Part shown: in pieces, positions 45,540 through 53,894 of the stretch
How positions within the stretch are numbered: the first letter of the stretch is position 1
How the letters are laid out: every line of letters begins with the position of its first letter
NCBI GenBank assembly: GCA_910577225.1
Contig: CAJTMV010000006.1
Span: 62,001-126,000 of the forward strand
DNA: 64,000 nt
Direction: 5' to 3'
DNA from: an uncultured Eubacterium sp.
Lineage (GTDB): Bacteria > Bacillota > Clostridia > Lachnospirales > Lachnospiraceae
The notes under the pieces: generated by a model
What the model saw: only the letters and a program-made list of their open reading frames with translations
What the model was told of the DNA's origin: nothing
Database searches by the model: none
Program-made: the position numbers and the translations under genes

Positions 45540-45707
45540 CTAACTATAATTTCCAGATTTTACCTCATTTATCCCATTTGATTTTTTCATATTTTTCAAT
45601 TCATCTGGGACTTTAATATCATACATTCCCATAAAAGTCGATTTCCCAACCCCATTCTTTCCTACTTCACATAAAATATTAACGACCATTTTCTTTATCT
45701 TTTTCAT
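45540..45707 (-). CDS. agrD: AgrD-like cyclic peptide pheromone precursor
   Basis: 55-residue ORF missed by length filters, with CAGGAGAG 8 bases before ATG. It has the three-part AgrD layout: basic amphipathic helix (MKKIKKMVVNIL), a short pheromone core around GKSTFMGMYD, and a charged tail with the family mark KVPDELK. In most clostridial AgrD proteins the ring residue is a Cys five before the Tyr/Phe at the tail; here that place is Thr24 with Ser23 beside it, so a lactone instead of a thiolactone ring is predicted. The only Cys (13) lies in the helix. The tail is long (about 25 residues). Found between agrA and agrC. Confidence 0.75.
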   Translation of the reverse strand: MKKIKKMVVNILCEVGKNGVGKSTFMGMYDIKVPDELKNMKKSNGINEVKSGNYS

Positions 45708-45799
45708 CTCATCTCTCCTGTAACAATTGTTTCTGATGAAATTACTCTACCATAAAACTTTCCTACTGACACATTTTTTCCTAAAAGTTCATTTTATTT

Positions 45800-45828
45800 C
45801 TTAAACGTATCTATCCGTTCTTATTCGT
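45800..45828 (-). promoter_or_regulatory. AgrA (LytTR) operator before agrD
   Basis: On the minus strand ACGAATAAG (45820-45828), 11 bases, ACGTTTAAG (45800-45808). The second repeat and the next four bases (AAAT) are identical to the proximal repeat before agrB. About 93 bp upstream of the agrD start. The rest of 45708-45886 shows no gene. Confidence 0.6.
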
Positions 45829-45886
45829 CCGAATCTGTAAGCATATTTATAGCTATTTACGTACAAAAGAAACTCAGAGCCAGTCG

Positions 45887-46618
45887 TTATATTTTCTTTT
45901 TTATCTGCCCGAGCATTCGATGCGAGATCGGACAGCGTTCCTGCGTTTTCATGATAATACATTTGTCCTCATAATTCACTTCCTGTATATTCGCTTTATT
46001 TACGAGATACGCTCTGTGGCATCGTATGAATTCTTCCCCCACTTCATTTTCTATTTCCTTCATCTTTCCGAAAAACTCAATACTTTTATTTTTTGTATGT
46101 ACGATAAGTTTATGTTCATTTGATGACGTCTCAAAAAAAATAATCTCCTGATATTCCAGTGTAATTCTTCGTCCGCCTCTGGTAATTGAAATCGTTTTCC
46201 CACTCCCGCGCGTAATTTTACTGTATTTTTGCATCACATGTTTCATACATTCACAGATTTGCCGCTGCATCTTCTGCGGATGATCTTTGAGTATAAAATC
46301 CAGCGCTTCTACTTTATATTGAAAAGTTAAAAATGACATTTCTGAATGAGATGTAATAAACACAATAAACCCTCTGGGATCATACTCCCGAATTCTGTCT
46401 GCAAGAACCAGGCCGTTCATATTTGTATTTAGTTCAATATCCAGAAAATAAAGTCCCATATTTTCAGAATTTCTGACTGCCTCCAAAATCTTTTCAGGAT
46501 CTTCCGTCTCCATTCCAATCTTCATATCATATTCCTCAATCAGAATCGCTGATCGGATATATTGCGAAATGACCTTTCTTTGTTCCGGATGATCTTCACA
46601 AATATATACGTCTATCAT
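45887..46618 (-). CDS. agrA: AgrA-like LytTR response regulator
   Basis: 243 residues. Receiver domain with acidic pair Glu8/Asp9, phospho-acceptor Asp60 in GLYFLDIEL and Lys in LKDHPQ. The C-terminal LytTR domain (about 140-243) binds direct repeats; FIRCHRAYLVNK is a typical core. Should be phosphorylated by AgrC and activate the agr promoters. Start ATG 46618 follows AAGGAG. It is transcribed away from agrB and toward agrD. Whether agrA is read into agrD-agrC or has a separate transcript cannot be decided. Confidence 0.9.
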   Translation of the reverse strand: MIDVYICEDHPEQRKVISQYIRSAILIEEYDMKIGMETEDPEKILEAVRNSENMGLYFLDIELNTNMNGLVLADRIREYDPRGFIVFITSHSEMSFLTFQYKVEALDFILKDHPQKMQRQICECMKHVMQKYSKITRGSGKTISITRGGRRITLEYQEIIFFETSSNEHKLIVHTKNKSIEFFGKMKEIENEVGEEFIRCHRAYLVNKANIQEVNYEDKCIIMKTQERCPISHRMLGQIKKKI

Positions 46619-46635
46619 TGGTATGTCCGCTCCTT

Positions 46636-46701
46636 ACGTTTACGTACTTTTTTACTACGTTTAAGAAATTTTTCTAACTTTTCCTGATCTTGTCTTATAC
46701 T
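46636..46701 (+). promoter_or_regulatory. AgrA (LytTR) operator and promoter of agrB
   Basis: ACGTTTACG (46636-46644), exactly 12 bases, ACGTTTAAG (46657-46665), the 9-12-9 design of AgrA sites in Staphylococcus aureus. A -10 TATACT follows at 46696-46701 with a poor -35 near 46672, as expected for an activated promoter. It also lies just upstream of agrA on the other strand. Confidence 0.7.
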
Positions 46702-46735
46702 AAAAATATACTTCACAGACAGGTGGATGAGCTCT

Positions 46736-47299
46736 ATGGAATCTTATTTTAAAAAAATCGTTGAAAAACTGACCGCATTTCCTGATCCGGAAAATCCATA
46801 CGGTGAACTGGAAAAACTTCAGATGCTTTATGCCCTTGAAACAATCTCTTATAATTTGCTGACCGCTTTTGTTATTTTATTCATACCTTTCCTGATTGAT
46901 ACTTTTCAGGAGACTTTACTTTTATTCTGCATATTTGGACTGCTTCGCATCATCGCCGGCGGTTTCCATTTTGATCATATTTTAAAATGTATTACTGCGA
47001 CCTCCTTTATTATCATCACTGAAGGAAAAGCATCGCAGATCATTCAAATCAGCCTGCCGGTATGTCTGCTCCTTTGCTTAATAACTAACCTGTTATTTTT
47101 TATACATATACCAAAAGGCACGGAAAATAATCCTTATTCAGAATCTTATAGTCAGCTTCAGACAAAACGACTGAGATTTCTTTCCGTATTTCTGACATTT
47201 TTCGCTGTATGTTTTGCCCAGCTAAGAACAATTGTGTTATTTGCAATGCTTACGGTCGCAATTTTTTTAGTTCCGGATCTCTATCGAAGATTTCGTTAA
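46736..47299 (+). CDS. agrB: AgrB-like pheromone-processing membrane protease
   Basis: 187 residues, five to six transmembrane helices. The cysteine protease site is Arg71, His78 and Cys85 in RIIAGGFHFDHILKC, with the same seven-residue spacing between His and Cys as His77/Cys84 of Staphylococcus aureus AgrB. It cuts the AgrD tail and forms the ring. I start at ATG 46736, 9 bases after AGGTGG; the ATG at 46727 touches that site. It is divergent from the other three agr genes, which is unusual because agrB normally precedes agrD in one operon. Confidence 0.9.
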   Translation: MESYFKKIVEKLTAFPDPENPYGELEKLQMLYALETISYNLLTAFVILFIPFLIDTFQETLLLFCIFGLLRIIAGGFHFDHILKCITATSFIIITEGKASQIIQISLPVCLLLCLITNLLFFIHIPKGTENNPYSESYSQLQTKRLRFLSVFLTFFAVCFAQLRTIVLFAMLTVAIFLVPDLYRRFR

Positions 47300-47694
47300 A
47301 CATGGTTATCATATCTCTGACCGCGCTCCAAATTCTGTATATAATTACATTATTATCCTATTTTATCAGAAATACGCTTACTTTTCAATACCATACAGAC
47401 TGTTTTTGTAATTATAAAGCAAATCTTTTGTAACAGATTCTACAAAGTAAAGAAAACATATTTACCCTATCATCCAATCGCTTAGACATCTATATGATCA
47501 GATTACATAAATAAGCGCAAAAACAAAATCCATTCTCTCATCTCCGGTTGACAGCCGCTGCCAGAGTGGTTAAAATACAGACAGCATATTTTGTAAAATA
47601 ATTATACAATTTTCACAATAGCCTCATGCAACTTTTATCATCAGCATCCAGCGCAACAAGATCGCAAATCATAAGAAAGAACAGGAGTCCGCAC
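47300..47694. other. Gene-free stretch after agrB
   Basis: AT-rich. A 43-codon frame (47302-47433, MVIISLTALQILYI at its start) begins 2 bases after the agrB stop and has a hydrophobic helix, but it has no ribosome binding site and no AgrD layout, so I do not call it. No clear terminator was found. Promoter of the next gene not identified. Confidence 0.45.
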
Positions 47695-49431
47695 ATGGCA
47701 AGAACCGTAGCAATTGGAGAACAGGATTTTCGTGAAATCGTGCAAAACAATTATTTTTACACGGATAAGACCTGCTTTATAAAAGAATGGTGGGAAAACG
47801 CAGACGCGGTAACTCTGATTACCCGGCCGCGCAGATTTGGCAAAACTCTGACCATGAGCATGTTGTATTATTTCTTTTCGGTCGACCAGTCAGAAAACCG
47901 CTTTTTGTTTGAAAACCTTCACATTTGGAACGAATCCAGATACCATGATCTGCAAGGCGCCTATCCGGTTATTTTTTTAAGTTTCGCAGATGTAAAATGC
48001 AACAGCTATGAAGATACTTATTATTCTATATGCAGAATTATCGCGCGGGAATACCGTAAGCATTTCTTTAAATTGAACGCAGACTGTTTCATACCTTCTG
48101 ACCGAAATCAGTTTTACCGGATTTTAAACGGTAATGCAAATGTCAGTGACATATGCTCATCAATCAATCAGCTCTGTGAATATCTGTACCAATATTATAG
48201 AAAAAAAACCATTATATTACTGGATGAATACGACACGCCTATGCAGGAAGCCTATATAAACGGCTACTGGAACGAATTAACTGCTTTTATAAAAAGACTG
48301 TTTCATTCTACTTTTAAGACAAATCCTTATTTGGAACGCGGCCTGATGACAGGCATCACCCGTGTTAGCAAAGAATCTGTTTTTTCAGATTTAAATAATC
48401 TGGAAGTGGTAACAACTACATCTGAAAAATACAGATCCTGTTTTGGTTTCACACTGGAAGAAGTCACTGAGTCGTTACACGAATTTCAACTACAGGATAA
48501 GAGTGCCGGAGTAAAACGCTGGTACGACGGTTTTCGTTTTGGCAGCTGCGATAACATCTTTAATCCGTGGTCTATCACTCAGTTCCTTGATAAAGGAAAA
48601 TTTGCAGAATACTGGGCAAATACCAGTTCAAATAAATTAGTCGGAGAGCTGATACAAAAAGGCAGTCCGGATTTAAAAATCATCATGGAAGATCTTTTAA
48701 ACGGACATACTTTTCATACAACCATGGATGAACAGACCATATTCGATCAGCTGGATCAAAGCGATGAAGCCGTATGGAGTTTTCTCGTTGCAGGCGGATA
48801 CTTAAAAATTGTCAAATGCCAGGAAACAAGCGGCGAATTTGGACTAACCTGTCTGCAATACGAGCTGGCCGTTACAAATCTCGAAACCATGTCCGTGTTC
48901 AGAAAAATGATATACGGGTGGTTCTCGAATAAATGCTACGGTTATCATAATTTTATCAAGGCACTGCTTATAAACGATCTTGAAAATATGAACACATTTA
49001 TGAACCAGCTAACAGTCGCTGTCATCAGCAACTTTGATTCCGGAAGTAAATTATCCGGAAAAACAGAACCGGAACGGTTTTATCATGGATTTGTTTTAGG
49101 AATGATGCTGGCTTTGGATCAAAGATATATCATAACTTCTAACCGGGAAAGCGGATTCGGAAGATACGACGTTTTGCTGGAACCGCTCAATCGGGAAGAC
49201 GACGGTATCATTTTTGAATTTAAAGTATGCGATCCCCGAAAAGAAAAGGACCTGGCATCCACTGCCAAAACCGCTATTCGGCAAATACTGGATCAACGAT
49301 ACGCTGCCAAACTGGAAGCAAACGGTATTTCCAAAGACAAAATCAGAATTTACGGATTTGCATTCGCGGGAAAGAACGTACGGATCGACGGCGGTTATAT
49401 GTGCAGCATCGCCCTGCCTGAAAAGGAATAG
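47695..49431 (+). CDS. AAA-ATPase-like protein with PD-(D/E)XK nuclease domain
   Basis: 578 residues of the family often named after its AAA-ATPase-like N-terminus and DUF1703/PD-(D/E)XK C-terminus, common in multiple copies in gut Clostridia and Bacteroidetes. The variant Walker A is RPRRFGKTL (about residues 43-51) and Walker B is TIILLDEYDTPM. The C-terminal nuclease core has YDVLLEPL and IIFEFKV, giving the Asp and Glu-x-Lys. I start at ATG 47695 (MARTVAIGEQDF) behind CAGGAG. Function unknown; roles in defence or mobile elements are suspected. A broken paralogue lies at 6135-6516. Confidence 0.88.
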   Translation: MARTVAIGEQDFREIVQNNYFYTDKTCFIKEWWENADAVTLITRPRRFGKTLTMSMLYYFFSVDQSENRFLFENLHIWNESRYHDLQGAYPVIFLSFADVKCNSYEDTYYSICRIIAREYRKHFFKLNADCFIPSDRNQFYRILNGNANVSDICSSINQLCEYLYQYYRKKTIILLDEYDTPMQEAYINGYWNELTAFIKRLFHSTFKTNPYLERGLMTGITRVSKESVFSDLNNLEVVTTTSEKYRSCFGFTLEEVTESLHEFQLQDKSAGVKRWYDGFRFGSCDNIFNPWSITQFLDKGKFAEYWANTSSNKLVGELIQKGSPDLKIIMEDLLNGHTFHTTMDEQTIFDQLDQSDEAVWSFLVAGGYLKIVKCQETSGEFGLTCLQYELAVTNLETMSVFRKMIYGWFSNKCYGYHNFIKALLINDLENMNTFMNQLTVAVISNFDSGSKLSGKTEPERFYHGFVLGMMLALDQRYIITSNRESGFGRYDVLLEPLNREDDGIIFEFKVCDPRKEKDLASTAKTAIRQILDQRYAAKLEANGISKDKIRIYGFAFAGKNVRIDGGYMCSIALPEKE

Positions 49432-49507
49432 ACTTTAGATCGGCTTTGTGATATATTTATTTGCAGATAATAACAGAAATGTTTTACAACAGGAAAGGAA
49501 CCCAGCC

Positions 49508-50230
49508 ATGCTGCAAATCGCTGTCTGTGATGACGAACCTGCATCACTGCAAAAAATCGAAGCAGAAACGAAACAATGCCTCAGACAACAGAACATTTTT
49601 CCTCTGCTCTCTGTGTTTACAAACGGAGAGCAGCTACTTTTTGCACTGGAAGACGGCGCCTTTTTTGATTTGCTGCTTTTAGATATCGAGATGCCGCAAA
49701 TATCCGGAATGGAGCTTGCCAGACAGATTCATCAAAAACTGCCGGATGCACTGATCATTTTTGTTACCGCTCATTTTAAATATGCGGTGGACGCCTATGA
49801 ACTGGACATCTTTCGTTACATTCCCAAAAATCAGCTGTCCGACCGTCTGACCCATGCCGTCACAGATGCCGCCGCTGTGCTGGAAACACAATCCGCGCAG
49901 TCTTACCTGATCAGCAGCCAGAACCGCATGGAACGAATCCCTTTAAAAAATATTCTTTATATTTCCAGAGAAGGAAAAAACGGCGTATTTCATATACGTG
50001 GACAAAACGAAACTGTTCGCCTGCGTAAACCGTTGGCAGAAATCCATGCAGACCTGCCGAAAGACGAATTTGTATTTATCGACCGTGGATATATTGTAAA
50101 TCTGCGTCATATTTCCAGCATCGTACACTCAGACTGTATCCTGACCGATTCCAGCCGTCTGCCGGTTGCGCAAAGCAGACTTTCAGGGCTAAAACGCAGG
50201 CTGAATCTGTTCTGGAGTAGTAAAATCTAA
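49508..50230 (+). CDS. LytTR-family response regulator
   Basis: 240 residues. Receiver: Asp8/Asp9 in AVCDDEP, phospho-acceptor Asp59 in LLLLDIEMPQ. LytTR domain at about 140-240 with FIDRGYIVNL. Start ATG 49508 follows AGGAAAGG. It pairs with the kinase gene 145 bp downstream; together they look like a second peptide-type signalling system with no recognisable agrB or agrD. The upstream region has a 40-bp stretch repeated before the kinase gene. Confidence 0.9.
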   Translation: MLQIAVCDDEPASLQKIEAETKQCLRQQNIFPLLSVFTNGEQLLFALEDGAFFDLLLLDIEMPQISGMELARQIHQKLPDALIIFVTAHFKYAVDAYELDIFRYIPKNQLSDRLTHAVTDAAAVLETQSAQSYLISSQNRMERIPLKNILYISREGKNGVFHIRGQNETVRLRKPLAEIHADLPKDEFVFIDRGYIVNLRHISSIVHSDCILTDSSRLPVAQSRLSGLKRRLNLFWSSKI

Positions 50231-50374
50231 GACTAACTAATTTTGCATCTTGTTTATGATACATTTTATTTACAAATAGCAGCAGAAATGTTTCGGTAAC
50301 TGTTCCGAATCGTTCCATCACGGACACCCCTGCGTAAACCATACGTCCCCTTTTCATTTGGAGCTTTTGATATT

Positions 50375-51046
50375 ATGAAACATTCATTCCTAACGAAAAA
50401 TCTGCGTTCCAGGATCCGTTTTCTGGAGCTTAAAATTGCGCTTTTGGAAGAAAACCATCAGCGTATCCATCAGATTTATAAAGAAAACGCCAGGCTGTAT
50501 CACGATATGAATCATCATTTCCAGATTATTTCTTACCTGGCGCAAAAAGCGGAAAATACAGAGATCGTAAATTATGTCAGTTCCATCAGCGAACCCATCC
50601 ATCAGCTGCCGGACGTGATATGGAGCGGCGTCGATCTGGTAGACGCCATCTTAAATCATACGCTGACCCTGGCCCGTGCCAGAGGCATTACCATGGATAT
50701 TAATGTGGAATTTCCAAACGAATGCACGATTGCCGCCGATGATATCTGCATCATTTTATTTAACCTGCTGGATAACGCTCTTGAGAATGCATCTGCAGAC
50801 GCCGAAACGTCTGTGATTCTCGTATCCATTCGCAAGATCGAACAGTTTCTGATAATTAAAGTGCAAAACCCCTGCACCGAACCTCGCAAAAAACGATTCG
50901 GAAGATTTTTTTCTACCAAATCCAACCCTCTGCACCATGGCATCGGACTCGAAAATGTCCGCAAAACAGCAGATAAATACGGCGGAAACCTGGAAACAAC
51001 TGTGAACAACGGAACATTTACAGCTGCTGTCCTGCTGTTTTTATAG
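50375..51046 (+). CDS. GHKL histidine kinase lacking membrane segments
   Basis: 223 residues comprising only the cytoplasmic half of an AgrC-type kinase: a coiled-coil start, phospho-acceptor His43 in LYHDMNHHFQII, N box in NLLDNALENAS and G box in HGIGLENVRKTA. No transmembrane helix is present and none can be read in the 145 bp before it, which is too short for a sensor domain. It is either a truncated receptor or a soluble kinase that takes input from another protein. TTGGAG lies 13 bases before the start. Paired with the LytTR regulator upstream. Confidence 0.85.
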   Translation: MKHSFLTKNLRSRIRFLELKIALLEENHQRIHQIYKENARLYHDMNHHFQIISYLAQKAENTEIVNYVSSISEPIHQLPDVIWSGVDLVDAILNHTLTLARARGITMDINVEFPNECTIAADDICIILFNLLDNALENASADAETSVILVSIRKIEQFLIIKVQNPCTEPRKKRFGRFFSTKSNPLHHGIGLENVRKTADKYGGNLETTVNNGTFTAAVLLFL

Positions 51047-51064
51047 CGGAAAGATTTATCGCTG

Positions 51065-51859
51065 TTACATGCGCGCCTCCATCAGACTTCCCGAAGCATA
51101 CCGGCGCAGTCCGCGATAAAATACAAATACAGCCGCTGTCAGAATCCCTGCTGCATAACCTGCCACTGTCAGCAGTCCGCCCATATCAAACCGCATCATC
51201 ATATGCACAGGATGATAGATCGCCATACCTGCCGGAATCACAAAATAAATCAAAAATCTGACGCCGCCGTGAAAAAGACCGTCCGGATAAGTTCCAAAAC
51301 TAATCATCCCCATTGTCATATGATCTCCAAATACATTCGCACGCACAAACCAAAAGGTCAGACTTCCCATCAGTAAAGCAAACGACGCAATAATGACTGC
51401 TCCGGTAATCGTAAACAGCAAAAACAGAAACAGCCGGTCGATTCGAAAACAAACAACGCAAAAAACCACGATTCCATACAGCAGATCTCCAATTGCTGAC
51501 GTATTTGTTTCCGATGTAATCACACTCAGCAGCACATTTTTCGGGATCACCAGATACGCATCCAGTTTCCCGCCGATAATCAGTTCCGGCAATGCGAACG
51601 CCCTGGCGCATACGATCTTTGATAATCCATAGCTGGAAGCTGAAAGTCCCCATAAAAGCATCACTTCCTGAAACGTATATCCTCCGATCTGTTTTTCCAA
51701 ACGAAATAAAATAACCCATTGTACAATAAAGGCCGCGTTATTGATCATCATAAAAGCGATATTTGAAAGAAACGTAACTTTATTCAACATCTGACGCATC
51801 ATATTGTATTTCAATGAAAGCAGACAAACACGCCATTGATTTTTAACCGCCGTTAACAT
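51065..51859 (-). CDS. ABC-2 family permease
   Basis: 264 residues with about six transmembrane helices, in the ABC-2 family permease group (DUF990-like). It is the third gene of a three-gene exporter operon and overlaps the second permease gene by 17 bases. The two permeases are diverged relatives and probably form a heterodimer with the ATPase. Export substrate unknown. Convergent with the soluble kinase gene, 18 bp away, with no clear terminator between. Confidence 0.82.
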   Translation of the reverse strand: MLTAVKNQWRVCLLSLKYNMMRQMLNKVTFLSNIAFMMINNAAFIVQWVILFRLEKQIGGYTFQEVMLLWGLSASSYGLSKIVCARAFALPELIIGGKLDAYLVIPKNVLLSVITSETNTSAIGDLLYGIVVFCVVCFRIDRLFLFLLFTITGAVIIASFALLMGSLTFWFVRANVFGDHMTMGMISFGTYPDGLFHGGVRFLIYFVIPAGMAIYHPVHMMMRFDMGGLLTVAGYAAGILTAAVFVFYRGLRRYASGSLMEARM

Positions 51860-52634
51860 ACAGTTTTTTTACCCCCTTTGCATAAATAAAAAACATCGCT
51901 CCCAGTCCGACCGCCAGATATGCAGTCTGAGCCAGTAAAATTTCCACACATTTTCGAATGCTAAAATCTGTCGTCAGCTTGGCCGGCCCATAGCAAACGG
52001 TATAAATCGGCGTGAATTTAATGACCGACTGCATTCCCTCTGGAAATATTTCAATCGGAAATATCGCTCCCACTACCAGAATCGCCTTATCGTACAGCCA
52101 TTGAAACGGATTGGCATCTTCGATCCAAAATGAAAACAGACTGATGCATATCTTAAAAACTCCGTGAATCATAATTCCCAGAAAAATACATGGTATGGAT
52201 ACAAGCAGCGCCGTCAGACGAAATTCCGCCAGACGACCGACCATCACCATACCAAGCGCCACTGCAAATCCTGCATACATCGGGAGCTTTACATTCCATT
52301 CCCCCATATACTTTGCCAGAATATACAGCGTATAATGATATGGCTTGTTCATCTGATATGCGATATTTCCTCCCCGAATATCCATGGACACCTGTCTTGT
52401 CACTGTAGCAGAACCTGCGCCAAACCAGATCATCTCGGTAATTATGACATACCAGATCATCTGCTCTTTCGAATATCCCGCAATCCGTTCACCCGGAACG
52501 GCATATATCGCGTTCCACAGCTGAATCATAACAAATATGTAAATAAAATAACTAATATATCCCGTGGCAATCTGTACCGCATACTGCAGATTTTCCATCC
52601 ATACGGACCGATAAATAACCATATATTTTTTCAT
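51843..52634 (-). CDS. ABC-2 family permease
   Basis: 263 residues from ATG 52634 (MKKYMVIYRSVWMENLQY), with about six helices. The start overlaps the stop of the ATPase gene (ATGA), so translation is coupled; the longer frame upstream is an artefact. Marks of the group are LWNAIYAVPGERIAGYS and GGNIAYQMNKPYHYTLYILAKY. Partner of the permease downstream. Confidence 0.85.
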   Translation of the reverse strand: MKKYMVIYRSVWMENLQYAVQIATGYISYFIYIFVMIQLWNAIYAVPGERIAGYSKEQMIWYVIITEMIWFGAGSATVTRQVSMDIRGGNIAYQMNKPYHYTLYILAKYMGEWNVKLPMYAGFAVALGMVMVGRLAEFRLTALLVSIPCIFLGIMIHGVFKICISLFSFWIEDANPFQWLYDKAILVVGAIFPIEIFPEGMQSVIKFTPIYTVCYGPAKLTTDFSIRKCVEILLAQTAYLAVGLGAMFFIYAKGVKKLYVNGG

Positions 52635-53470
52635 GTTTCCCGGGTCACCCGCCCTTCTGATCTGTATATTTCCGTAATGATTGTTTCCAGCGACGGTTCG
52701 CCGCCCTGTCCTGTCTGACCGCTTAAATACCGGCATTTGATATGCTCCATCGAGTCGTCGAGCATAATCTGCCCCCGATTTACAATAATCATGCGTCTGC
52801 AAAGTTTCTCGATATCCAGCGTATCATGGCTGGTCAGAAAAATCGTCGTATGCAGCTCCTGGTTCATTTGCTGAATCAGTGAACGGATATTTTCTTTTAC
52901 CACCGGATCCAGACCGATGGTAGGTTCATCCAGAAACAAAATCTGGGGTTTATGAATAAACGCAGCCACAATCTCACAGCGAATACGCTGCCCGAGCGAA
53001 AGGTTGCGAACCGGCGTATTCAAAAATGAACCAAGATCAAAGACTGCCGAGAGCTCACGGATACGTGATTCTGTTTCCCGATCTGACAGATCATAAATCG
53101 CGCCAAAAAACCGAAAATTATCATATGGCGTCAGATGTGTCCAAAGCTGCTCTTTCTGTCCAAATACAGTTCCGATTTCATAGGCAAGACGCTTTCTTTT
53201 TCTGGTCGGATTCATGCCGAGCACTTCCACATTACCGCTGTCCGGATAAAGAATCCCTGTCATCATCTTGATCGTCGTACTCTTTCCTGCTCCGTTTGGT
53301 CCGATAAACGCGAGCATCTCTCCCTGTTCCACTGTAAATGAGACTCCGTCGACAGCCTTAATCTCAGTTATTTTTGGATGAAACATCGCTTTGATACTGC
53401 CTCTCATTCCCTTTTCTTTCTGTCTTACCCGAAATGTTTTGGATAAGTCTTTGACCTTTACCACTTCCAT
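52631..53470 (-). CDS. ABC-2 exporter ATPase
   Basis: 279 residues from ATG 53470, which follows GGGAGGGAG. Walker A GPNGAGKST, signature LSLGQRIR, Walker B ILFLDEPTIGLDP. Of the NatA/daunorubicin-exporter type. First gene of the operon with two ABC-2 permeases. Expression is expected to depend on the structured RNA and terminator immediately upstream (53531-53712), so the exported or sensed compound may be the RNA's ligand. Confidence 0.92.
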   Translation of the reverse strand: MEVVKVKDLSKTFRVRQKEKGMRGSIKAMFHPKITEIKAVDGVSFTVEQGEMLAFIGPNGAGKSTTIKMMTGILYPDSGNVEVLGMNPTRKRKRLAYEIGTVFGQKEQLWTHLTPYDNFRFFGAIYDLSDRETESRIRELSAVFDLGSFLNTPVRNLSLGQRIRCEIVAAFIHKPQILFLDEPTIGLDPVVKENIRSLIQQMNQELHTTIFLTSHDTLDIEKLCRRMIIVNRGQIMLDDSMEHIKCRYLSGQTGQGGEPSLETIITEIYRSEGRVTRET

Positions 53471-53530
53471 AAACTTCTCCCTCCCTGAATGAACGATTCT
53501 TTCAGATACTGTCGTATCGGTTGCCGGATA

Positions 53531-53712
53531 AAAAAGAACCGCCTTGCTTTTGTATGTTAATACATACATGCAATGCGGTTCTTACTTCTGATCTTCCTAT
53601 CATGAAATTCCGGACTGGAAAATTTTGCCAGGATTCTGATTAGCGATTACCGCATAGCCAAATAAGACCTTTCATCTTACGGCCATGCAGTCTCCTGGCA
53701 AAGCGCCGGATT
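53531..53712 (-). ncRNA. Candidate riboswitch-type leader RNA with terminator
   Basis: On the minus strand, an aptamer-like region (53606-53712) has nested helices: TCCGG/CCGGA outside, a perfect 10-bp TTTGCCAGGA/TCCTGGCAAA (53693-53702 with 53624-53633), and an inner hairpin GCATGGCC.../GGCTATGC with TAAGA/TCTTA. A Rho-independent terminator follows (53531-53583, stem around GAACCGC/GCGGTTC, then six T). ATGCGGT in the inner hairpin (53649-53655) is perfectly complementary to ACCGCAT in the 5' arm of the terminator (53573-53579), so the two folds exclude each other. The class is not one I recognise. It precedes the ABC-2 exporter ATPase gene by 60 bp. Confidence 0.65.
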
Positions 53713-53894
53713 TATTTGCTGACCGTATGTTGAAAAATCTGCATAATAATAATAAACAGATAAATTATGGAACTTTGGAAGATATTATTTATTTTTGTCA
53801 TTTTTTCTCTCCTGTTTCTTCGTTTTTCTGTAAAAATAAAACAGTTGTCTGACTAATTTGAATTTTGAATAAAATATCACAGTACGAATGAAAT

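Noticed and set aside
47302..47433. Possible agrD directly after agrB
   Set aside because: The 43-codon frame has no ribosome binding site, no amphipathic start and no Pro-Glu/Asp-Leu tail; the ORF at 45540-45707 fits AgrD far better.
53601..53712. Assignment of the leader RNA to c-di-GMP-I, SAM-I or TPP classes
   Set aside because: Short resemblances (for example CTGCATGGCC) are present but the conserved core strings of those classes are missing, so the class is left open.
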